From Chelatococcus sp. HY11 (GTDB lineage Bacteria; Pseudomonadota; Alphaproteobacteria; Rhizobiales; Beijerinckiaceae), in contig NZ_JAHBRX010000001.1 of assembly GCF_018398335.1 (NCBI RefSeq), positions 3,898,001 to 3,962,000 of the forward strand: a stretch of 64,000 bases of DNA. Direction: 5' to 3'. The notes beneath the pieces are model-generated. The model was not told the origin of the DNA and ran no database searches. It saw nothing but the letters and a program-made list of their open reading frames with translations. Both the position numbers and the translations under genes were made by a program. Each line of letters begins with the position of its first letter. Position 1 is the first letter of the stretch. Shown here one piece after another: positions 57,867 to 64,000 of this stretch.

Positions 57867-58175
57867 CCCACGATAGTCCGGCGCCGGTTACCGCGGGCTG
57901 CCGGTGTCACTGGCCGCGACGCGATCGCGGCATTTCAGGCGGCGTTCGGCCGGTCCGACGGCTGCTGAGCGGGCCCCCATGCCCTGTCGCCGTCCCGCGG
58001 TTGGTCCTTGGGGGATGCGTGAGGTCGAGTTTGTCGATTTTTTTGAAGGCCGCGACGTAAGAACAGCTTGCGGGGGAGGGTCTGCTCGGGCACAGATGCC
58101 AGGAAACATACGGCGTTGGGCATGGGATGACATGTCGGCACCGGGCAGGGGACAGAGAGCTGGCATCGTGAGTCC
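57867..58175. other. Intergenic region after fliJ without recognised feature
   Basis: About 310 nt of GC-rich sequence between fliJ and the UPF0104-like gene. Short frames here have proline/arginine-rich translations typical of noise. No terminator or RNA gene was recognised. Confidence 0.5.
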
Positions 58176-59141
58176 ATGAAGAAGACGCTTGAGTATGTCT
58201 GGCCGGTAGTCGGCCTGCTTGCGGTTGTGTTTTCGTTTTGGCTTCTCTACCGAGAGTTGAAAGATATCTCGGCGAGTGAGGTCGTAGCGAGTGTCGCGGC
58301 GATTCCCTTCCACCGTTGGGTCCTTGCGGTGGCGGCCACGATCGTGGCTTATGGCGCGCTTGCCTGGTACGATCGGATTGCCTTGCTGCATCTCGGCCGC
58401 AAGCTTTCGTGGTTCGTCATCTCCCTGGTTTCCTTCACCACCTATGCCCTCTCGCACAATATCGGTGCCTCGGTGCTCTCAGGCGCCATGGTCCGGTTCC
58501 GTGCCTATGGCACGATGGGGTTGTCAGTGGCCGAGATCGGCGTGCTCGTCGCGCTTTGCTCCTTCACCTTCGCGCTCGGCACGGTCCTGCTCGGCGGTCT
58601 TGTGCTCGTGGGTGAGCCGGAAGTGGTGCTGCGGCTGTTCGATGTGCCCATCTGGATGGCAAGGCTGATCGGCATCGGCATGCTGGTGCTGGTGGCGCTA
58701 TATGTGCTCGGGTCCTGGAAAGAGTTCAAGCCGGTCAAGATCGGCCAGTTCTCCATCTATTATCCGCGCCTGAAGATCACGGTACGCCAGCTGTTCGCAG
58801 CCCCGCTCGAGCTGATCGGCGCGGCGGGCATCATTTATTTCGCCCTGCCGGAGGCCGGCAATCCCGGCTTCTTCATCGTGCTCGGCGTGTTCCTCGCTTC
58901 TTTCTCGGCCGCTCTGATCTCGCACGCGCCCGGCGGACTTGGCGTGCTCGAGTTCGTTTTCATCAGCGCGATGCCCGAGATGAACCAGACAGACGTGCTG
59001 GCAGCCCTGCTCGTGTTTCGTCTGCTCTATCTCCTCATCCCACTCGGGTTCTCGACGATCGTCGTCATCCTCTTCGAGCGGTCGCGACTGGCGAAGACTA
59101 TGCAGGATCGCCTGGCGCGCAGTCCCGTCGACAGAGCCTGA
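58176..59141 (+). CDS. UPF0104/lysylphosphatidylglycerol-synthase transmembrane-like protein
   Basis: 321 aa with about eight membrane helices and the segments LSHNIGASVLSGAMVRFRAYGTMGLSVAEIG and SAALISHAPGGLGVLEFVFI, which mark the MprF flippase-like (PF03706/UPF0104) family. The catalytic lysyltransferase domain is absent. A role in lipid flipping is inferred. It is followed after 9 nt by a methyltransferase gene on the same strand. Confidence 0.82.
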   Translation: MKKTLEYVWPVVGLLAVVFSFWLLYRELKDISASEVVASVAAIPFHRWVLAVAATIVAYGALAWYDRIALLHLGRKLSWFVISLVSFTTYALSHNIGASVLSGAMVRFRAYGTMGLSVAEIGVLVALCSFTFALGTVLLGGLVLVGEPEVVLRLFDVPIWMARLIGIGMLVLVALYVLGSWKEFKPVKIGQFSIYYPRLKITVRQLFAAPLELIGAAGIIYFALPEAGNPGFFIVLGVFLASFSAALISHAPGGLGVLEFVFISAMPEMNQTDVLAALLVFRLLYLLIPLGFSTIVVILFERSRLAKTMQDRLARSPVDRA

Positions 59142-59150
59142 TCGATCACG

Positions 59151-59981
59151 GTGAGCGGGCGACGGCTGAGGCGTTTTTGGCTTGGATTGCGGACCCTCGC
59201 GGGGGCGGCCCGCAGCGGGTATTTCATACCCTATCGCTATGCGCGGCCGGCGCGGCGAGAGCCCTATGCGGCGCTCGAGCCTCTCTTCACGGCGGCAACG
59301 GAACAATTCGAGGCCCTGCTGGGTGAGATCGAGCGGCATGCCGCGGCCTTGTCCGCTATTCCCGTCGAAGGTGAGGGCCTGCGCTGGGGGCAGATGTGGT
59401 TTCCCCGCCTGGACGCGGCGGCGGCCTACGCCCTTGTCCGCAGCCTCCGACCGAACCGGATCGTCGAAATCGGCTCTGGTCACTCGACGCGCTTTCTGGC
59501 GCGCGCGGTCAGCGACGGCGGCCTGCCAACACGGATCACCGCCATCGACCCCGCGCCGCGCGCGTCCATCAAGGCTCTGCCGATCACTCATCACGCCAAG
59601 GTCGTCGAGGAGGTCGCTCCAGAGCTGATCACCAGTCTGGAGGCCGGGGACATCCTCTTCATCGACTCAAGCCATGTGGCGATGCCGGGGGGCGATGTCG
59701 ATCGTCTGCTGCTCGATATCCTGCCGCGCGTCACGCCCGGGGTTGTCGTGCATATCCATGACATATTCCTGCCGGACGCCTATCCGGCGGAATGGGACTG
59801 GCGCGGGTACAACGAACAGCTCGTGGTGGGGGCCCTGATGCAGGGCGGGGGCTATGAAACGTTGTTCGCGAGCCGTTATGTGGCAACGCGCATGGCGGCC
59901 CGCGTCAACGAGACCGTCCTTGCGCGGCTGCCGCTCCAGTCCGGCGCTCACGAAACCAGCCTGTGGCTGCGCAAGCGGTGA
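59151..59981 (+). CDS. Class I SAM-dependent methyltransferase
   Basis: 276 aa from GTG 59151. SAM-binding motif IVEIGSGHSTRFLARAV, acidic loop ITAIDPAPR, and DILFIDSSHVAMPGGDVDRLLLDILPR; metal-like HIHDIFLPDAYPAEW resembles methyltransferases of the Methyltransf_24 type. The substrate is unknown. It is 9 nt downstream of the membrane-protein gene, implying a joint operon. Confidence 0.78.
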   Translation: MSGRRLRRFWLGLRTLAGAARSGYFIPYRYARPARREPYAALEPLFTAATEQFEALLGEIERHAAALSAIPVEGEGLRWGQMWFPRLDAAAAYALVRSLRPNRIVEIGSGHSTRFLARAVSDGGLPTRITAIDPAPRASIKALPITHHAKVVEEVAPELITSLEAGDILFIDSSHVAMPGGDVDRLLLDILPRVTPGVVVHIHDIFLPDAYPAEWDWRGYNEQLVVGALMQGGGYETLFASRYVATRMAARVNETVLARLPLQSGAHETSLWLRKR

Positions 59982-60030
59982 CCGCAGGGCGCTCAACGCC
60001 GAGGTGGCCGCGCGATTTTCGAGAGATGCC

Positions 60031-60324
60031 TCAGCGTGTCCGTGGCCGCGGCGCGGGAACGCTCATTCCGGCGGCGTTATAGCTCGTCAGCTTGTTGTGG
60101 AGGCTTCGCAGCGAAATGCCGAGTATCCTGGCGGCTGAGGTGCGATTGCCCTCGCAATAGTCCAGCGTAGCAAGGATCAGTCCCTGCTCGACCTCGGCGA
60201 CGGTAGCGCCGACGAAGGGATGATCTTCCGGCTGGCTGGAAGGCGCGAGCTTGGAAATCGTTCCGCTCGACTGGCCGCGGCCCGTTCCCTTACCCCATGA
60301 TGACCCTAACGACGCCAATGGCAC
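60031..60324 (-). CDS. Stand-alone FlbD-type Fis-family DNA-binding protein
   Basis: 97 aa from GTG 60324, with GGGAG 7 nt upstream. Residues about 33-83 (HPFVGATVAEVEQGLILATLDYCEGNRTSAARILGISLRSLHNKLTSY) match the Fis-type C-terminal domain of FlbD-like sigma-54 activators. No AAA+ or receiver domain is present, and its own start and ribosome site argue against a mere gene fragment. A CtrA-like box lies 58 nt upstream. Function is unknown; it may be a partner or competitor of FlbD. Confidence 0.7.
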   Translation of the reverse strand: MPLASLGSSWGKGTGRGQSSGTISKLAPSSQPEDHPFVGATVAEVEQGLILATLDYCEGNRTSAARILGISLRSLHNKLTSYNAAGMSVPAPRPRTR

Positions 60325-60381
60325 CTACACACTCCCGTCACGCTCGGCTTTACATCGAGCGATAACAATCGGCGGGGTATG

Positions 60382-60397
60382 GTTAGGGTTTGGTTAA
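60382..60397 (-). promoter_or_regulatory. Candidate CtrA box upstream of the FlbD-type gene
   Basis: The minus strand reads TTAA-CCAAACC-CTAAC, one base away from the CtrA consensus TTAA-N7-TTAAC. It lies 58 nt upstream of the GTG start at 60324, at a place suitable for activation. It was identified by eye only. Confidence 0.65.
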
Positions 60398-60607
60398 CAG
60401 CCGTCTCACGGGCGGACCGTAGGCCACAGGCTCAGGAGACCGGCCTACTCACGACCCCGACCGCGCGGCACCACAATGCCGCGTAGTCGGGATTTTCATG
60501 AGCTACACACGGTAAGTTCCTTGCGACGCAGCTGGCCATCCGGTAGTTATGGTGGTGCGAATCGCTCAGGTGGTTCGTCGCTTCCGCCTTCTCAGAACGC
60601 GGAGGCG

Positions 60608-60883
60608 CTATTGACGATAGTGCTGAATGCGCGTGGTCCGTAAACCGGCCAAGCCATGGCGATCGATAGATTCCTGCCAGCCGAGGAATTCCTCGACGGT
60701 CAGTGTGTAACGTTGGCACGCCTCATCAAGACTGAGGAGGCCGCCTCGCACAGCCGCGACGACTTCTGCTTTGCGACGGATGACCCATCGCTTGGTATTC
60801 GAGGGCGGCAGATCCGCAATCGTCAGAGGACTGCCATCAGGCCCGATGACGTACTTCACCCTCGGGCGGTGGGGTTCGGTCAT
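60608..60883 (-). CDS. sciP: CtrA inhibitor SciP (DUF1153)
   Basis: 91 aa. The complete DUF1153 sequence is recognisable: RVKYVIGPDGSPLTIADLPP, NTKRWVIRRKAEVVAAVRGGLLSLDEACQRY, LTVEEFLGWQ and the C-terminal GLAGLRTTRIQHYRQ. SciP is a small helix-turn-helix protein that binds CtrA-bound promoters and blocks RNA polymerase recruitment. Caulobacter sciP is activated by CtrA, which fits the candidate box upstream. Confidence 0.93.
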   Translation of the reverse strand: MTEPHRPRVKYVIGPDGSPLTIADLPPSNTKRWVIRRKAEVVAAVRGGLLSLDEACQRYTLTVEEFLGWQESIDRHGLAGLRTTRIQHYRQ

Positions 60884-61348
60884 GATACGCTCACACTAAT
60901 CGACTAACCCTTGTTATCCCCAACACTAGAGTGCTGCGCTTAAGATTTGACTAAAGGCGCAATTATTTCCGGAACTTGCGGCGGGATTTCGGCAGGAGGG
61001 CAGTTGATTCAGATCATTGCGCCGATTCCCCCGAATGCCAAAGTCGTGTGCTAGCGGCCAACCGGCCTGCCTTCCGGCATCGCAAATGGCCCGTTTTCCC
61101 CACCTTCATGGCTGGGGTGAAATGGACGCAGACGCGGGTCCAGGTCTGGAAAGCCGGATCGATGGCGCTTATAGAACACTGGATGCAGGGTGCGTAGGCC
61201 GTAAGCTGGGAGCGATTTCGTCTTCGTATCTGTGGCAGCACCAACGATGGCGGCAGACAGCAGGCCGTTGTGGAAGATCCGTTCAGATGTGATAAGCAGA
61301 GGCGAGGCGGCCCAGCTGACGACCGCTAGCCGCCGCTGAAGGCAAGAT
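60884..61348. other. Intergenic region between sciP and mnmA
   Basis: About 465 nt. The left end holds the sciP promoter region with a CtrA-like box (60940-60954) and GANTC sites (GATTC near 61004 and 61023). No gene, terminator or RNA was recognised in the rest. Confidence 0.5.
60940..60954. promoter_or_regulatory. Candidate CtrA box upstream of sciP
   Basis: The plus strand reads TTAA-GATTTGA-CTAA, one mismatch from TTAA-N7-TTAA. It lies 57 nt upstream of the sciP start at 60883, about the same distance as the box upstream of the FlbD-type gene. Confidence 0.6.
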
Positions 61349-62551
61349 ATGGTGAATAGTCTCGATCTGCCGAAGACCCCTGCCGACACGCGCGTCGTGG
61401 TCGCGATGTCGGGAGGTGTGGATTCATCGGTGGTGGCCGCGCTGCTGAAGAGCCAAGGCTACGAGGTCATTGGCATCACGCTCCAGCTCTATGACCATGG
61501 CGAAGCAACCCACCGCCGTGGCGCGTGCTGCGCCGGCCAGGACATCCACGATGCGCGCCGCGTGGCCGAGCGGCTCGATATCCCCCACTATGTGCTGGAT
61601 TATGAAAGCCGATTCCGCGACGAGGTCATGGCGCGTTTCGCGGAGAGCTATCTCGCGGGCGAGACCCCCATTCCTTGTGTCGAGTGCAATCGCTCGATCA
61701 AGTTCGCCGAACTCCTGGAGACCGCCCGCGACCTCGGCGCCGACGTCCTGGCGACTGGCCATTATGTCGTGACCCGGCCGATGCCGCAGGGCGGGCGCGG
61801 GCTTTATCGCGCCGCCGATCCCGATCGTGACCAGAGCTATTTCCTCTATGCCACCACGCAGGCGCAGCTCGACTTCCTGCGTTTCCCCCTTGGCGGCATG
61901 CTGAAACCGGATGTGCGCAAGCTCGCGCACGATTTTGGGCTAGCCATCGCGGAGAAGCCGGATAGTCAGGATATCTGCTTCGTGCCAAGCGGCCGCTATA
62001 CCGAGGTGATCGAGCGCTTGAAGCCAGGCGCGGTGACGCCGGGCGATATCGTGGACCACAACGGCCGCGTTCTCGGCCGTCATAATGGCATCATCCATTA
62101 TACGGTAGGCCAGAGGCGCGGACTTGGCCTGTCCGTGGGCGAGCCGCTCTATGTGGTCAAGCTGGATGCTGAGCGGGGCGAGGTCGTAGTCGGCCCACGG
62201 GAACTGCTGGCGACGCGGACGATCAGTCTCAACGCCATGAACTGGCTCGGTGACGTGCCTCTCGATGGTGATGCCGTGCACGAGGTTGCAGCCCGCGTGC
62301 GTTCGACGCGCAAGCCGCGGCCGGCTCTGGTGCGCGCCACGCTCGACGGCGCGGAGGTGACCCTGCTGGATCCCGAGGAGGGCGTCGCGCCCGGCCAGGC
62401 CTGCGTGCTTTACGACAGTGCAGGTCCTGATGCCCGCGTCCTCGGCGGGGGTACCATCCGTGCGGCCGCCCGGCCGCTCTCCCAGCGTCTCGGCCCCCCG
62501 GCTGAGCCGATGTTGCGAACCGACGCCACTCTGGCGCGTTCCTTGCCATAA
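61349..62551 (+). CDS. mnmA: tRNA-specific 2-thiouridylase MnmA
   Basis: 400 aa. PP-loop [17 protein letters not shown] at the N-terminus, catalytic cysteines in [12 protein letters not shown] and [13 protein letters not shown], and a C-terminal beta-barrel RNA-binding domain with [20 protein letters not shown]. It thiolates uridine 34 of tRNA-Lys, -Glu and -Gln using sulfur relayed from cysteine desulfurase. It is 22 nt upstream of the pmtA-like gene. Confidence 0.95.
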   Translation: MVNSLDLPKTPADTRVVVAMSGGVDSSVVAALLKSQGYEVIGITLQLYDHGEATHRRGACCAGQDIHDARRVAERLDIPHYVLDYESRFRDEVMARFAESYLAGETPIPCVECNRSIKFAELLETARDLGADVLATGHYVVTRPMPQGGRGLYRAADPDRDQSYFLYATTQAQLDFLRFPLGGMLKPDVRKLAHDFGLAIAEKPDSQDICFVPSGRYTEVIERLKPGAVTPGDIVDHNGRVLGRHNGIIHYTVGQRRGLGLSVGEPLYVVKLDAERGEVVVGPRELLATRTISLNAMNWLGDVPLDGDAVHEVAARVRSTRKPRPALVRATLDGAEVTLLDPEEGVAPGQACVLYDSAGPDARVLGGGTIRAAARPLSQRLGPPAEPMLRTDATLARSLP

Positions 62552-62573
62552 CGAGGATAGGAAGACGGCCAGC

Positions 62574-63227
62574 ATGGCAGAGGTACGATACGCTCAGCCC
62601 GACATGACGCTCATGCGCAAAGCCTACGCGCGTTGGGCCCCGGTCTATGACCTTGTCTATGACGGTATCACCGCGCCGGCGCGGCGTGACGCGGTCGATG
62701 CCGCGCTGGCTTGTGGGCGCGATATCCTCGAAGTCGGGGTGGGCACCGGTCTCTCGCTCGGGGACTATCCCGTCAATGCGCGCATAACGGGCGTCGATCT
62801 TTCTGCCCATATGCTCAAGCGCGCGGTCGAGAAGGCGCGCAAGAACCACTGGAGCCATGTGAAGCTGCTGGCGGTAATGGATGCCTGTCGCCTTGGCTTC
62901 GCCGATGCCACCTTCGACGCCGTGGTCGCGCAATTCCTGATCACGCTGGTCCCGCATCCGGAGGCGGCGCTGGACGAGATGCTGCGCGTTCTCCGGCCCG
63001 GCGGCGAGATCGTGCTCGCCAACCATTTCGGCGTGCCCGATGGTCCGGTCGCGCGTGTCGAGGAAGCCGTCGCGCCGCTGGCGAGCCGCCTTGGCTGGAG
63101 TTCCGCCTTCAAAGCCCGGCGCATCGAGGATTGGGCGAAGGCTCGTGGCGACGTCGAGGTGCTGTCGCTGACGCCGGCCTTCCCCCTCGGCTTCTTCAAG
63201 GTGCTGCGGCTGCGCAAGAAGAGCTGA
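62574..63227 (+). CDS. Phosphatidylethanolamine N-methyltransferase (PmtA-like)
   Basis: 217 aa from ATG 62574, with AGGATAGGAAG upstream; a codon at 62418 inside mnmA is in frame but less likely. Class I SAM fold with DILEVGVGTGLSLGDYPVNARITGVDLSAHML and FDAVVAQFLITLVPHPEAAL. The ARWAPVYDLVYDGITAPAR opening resembles Rhodobacter-type PmtA, which makes phosphatidylcholine by methylation. A related methyltransferase with another substrate cannot be excluded. Confidence 0.8.
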   Translation: MAEVRYAQPDMTLMRKAYARWAPVYDLVYDGITAPARRDAVDAALACGRDILEVGVGTGLSLGDYPVNARITGVDLSAHMLKRAVEKARKNHWSHVKLLAVMDACRLGFADATFDAVVAQFLITLVPHPEAALDEMLRVLRPGGEIVLANHFGVPDGPVARVEEAVAPLASRLGWSSAFKARRIEDWAKARGDVEVLSLTPAFPLGFFKVLRLRKKS

Positions 63228-63324
63228 GCGGGGCTATTGAGCCGAGCGGCTCTGAAGCATCGGCCCGAAAAGCGGAATTCGGTTTTCGGGCAAAGCCGAT
63301 GCCTTGGCGGGTCGCAGCTCACCG

Positions 63325-64000
63325 TTATCCAACGGCGAGCGATCTCTCAGTCTTCGGATCGAAAAGATGAAGCCGCGAGACATCGCAGGTGAGCGCTACC
63401 GGCTCGCCGGCTTGCGGAACAAAACGGCCGTCAGCCATGCCCACCAATTCGTGGTCGCCGACCTTCGCAATCACCTGCGTGGTGACACCGAGCGGCTCCG
63501 CGATCACCACCGTGCCCTCCAGCCGTCCGGCCTGGTCGCCATGCCCGGCCGTGGCCGGGGTGATCGCGAGGTCATCGGGGCGGATGCCCACGGTCACGTG
63601 CTCCCGGTTGCCAAGGCGCGCGTTCGCCTCCGGCGAGAGCGGCAGGACGGCCTGCTCACCGAAGGCGATGGCGGGGCCGCCTTCGGACCTTAGAACGGGC
63701 AACCCGATGAGATTCATCGTCGGCGTGCCGATGAAGCCGGCGACGAAGGTGCTGACCGGCGCGTGGAAGACGTCGAGCGGCGTGCCGACCTGCTCGATGC
63801 GGCCGTCACGCATGATGACGATCCGATCGGCAAGCGTCATTGCTTCCACCTGATCATGGGTGACATAGACGATCGTCGTGCCGATCGACTGATGCAGCCG
63901 CTTGATCTCCGTGCGCATCTGGCCGCGCAATTGCGCGTCGAGGTTGGACAAGGGCTCATCGAACAGGAACACGGTCGGGTCGCGCACGATCGCGCGCCCC
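63325..64000 (-). CDS. Carbohydrate/glycerol-3-phosphate-type ABC transporter ATP-binding protein (partial)
   Basis: The C-terminal part of a MalK/UgpC-like ATPase; the frame reads through the window edge. Visible are Walker B with D-loop VFLFDEPLSNLDAQLR, the switch histidine VTHDQVEAMTLADRIVIM, and the C-terminal TOBE domains ending DVSRLHLFDPKTERSLAVG. Walker A and signature lie beyond 64000. Such ATPases drive sugar or polyol importers; the substrate cannot be deduced. Confidence 0.88.
   Translation of the reverse strand, partial: GRAIVRDPTVFLFDEPLSNLDAQLRGQMRTEIKRLHQSIGTTIVYVTHDQVEAMTLADRIVIMRDGRIEQVGTPLDVFHAPVSTFVAGFIGTPTMNLIGLPVLRSEGGPAIAFGEQAVLPLSPEANARLGNREHVTVGIRPDDLAITPATAGHGDQAGRLEGTVVIAEPLGVTTQVIAKVGDHELVGMADGRFVPQAGEPVALTCDVSRLHLFDPKTERSLAVG

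Noticed and set aside
57888-58457. Open frames between fliJ and the UPF0104 gene on both strands
   Set aside because: Arg/Pro/Gly-rich translations without conserved features; one overlaps the start of a well-supported gene antisense.

Overview
The window is GC-rich, densely packed chromosomal DNA from an alphaproteobacterium, most likely of the order Hyphomicrobiales (Chelatococcus/Bosea/Methylobacterium-like; genus not settled). The indicators are a CtrA/ChpT/SciP cell-cycle circuit, an Irr-type iron-control motif at bacterioferritin genes, a zapA-6S RNA-5-FCL block, a DUF1134 (EipA-type) protein, a DUF2849 gene inside the cysteine operon, and PmtA-type phospholipid methylation. I see no transposase, integrase, tRNA, rRNA or CRISPR array. 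The window reads as core genome.

Layout. 1-2.5 kb: the end of an ABC exporter, then a MotB/OmpA-like and a TolQ/MotA-like inner-membrane pair. 2.7-11.8 kb (minus strand): an inositol-monophosphatase-type enzyme, a Sel1-repeat protein, a ThiE-like protein, and a central-carbon cluster transcribed tkt, gap, a proline-rich membrane protein, pgk, fba. 12-14.8 kb (plus): DUF4164 coiled-coil protein, zapA, 6S RNA, 5-formyl-THF cyclo-ligase, YmdB-type phosphodiesterase. 14.8-17.5 kb (minus): gamma-glutamyltransferase and a 2-hydroxyacid dehydrogenase. 17.8-20.7 kb: an MBOAT O-acyltransferase plus an SGNH-like partner. 20.7-24.8 kb: glycine-zipper lipoprotein, MarR regulator, YfcG-like GST, bfr and bfd with Irr-like operators, arfB. 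25-28 kb: epmB, epmA and divergent efp, which together make and beta-lysylate elongation factor P. 28-32.7 kb: MASE1 adenylate/guanylate cyclase and the metNIQ methionine importer.

33.6-45.7 kb is an assimilatory sulfate module: a sulfate ABC importer (binding protein, cysT, cysW, cysA), then cysG, DUF2849, cysI, cysH (APS-reductase type), DUF934, cysD and a cysN-cysC fusion. Together they import sulfate, activate it to APS/PAPS, reduce it to sulfide and supply siroheme. A cysQ-type phosphatase, which removes the PAP by-product, lies at 48.5 kb.

49.6-61 kb is the regulatory centre. chpT (phosphotransferase to CtrA) is followed directly by cheA, cheW, cheY, cheB and cheR. Then come ctrA (opposite strand), fliJ, a flippase-like membrane protein, a methyltransferase, an orphan FlbD-type Fis domain and sciP (the CtrA inhibitor). 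Candidate CtrA boxes sit about 57 nt upstream of both the Fis gene and sciP. The window ends with mnmA, pmtA and the 3' part of a MalK/UgpC-type ATPase.

Start codons were often moved inward from the longest open frame where family length, a Shine-Dalgarno sequence or an overlap supported it. Functions rest on motifs and family recognition only; no database search was run.
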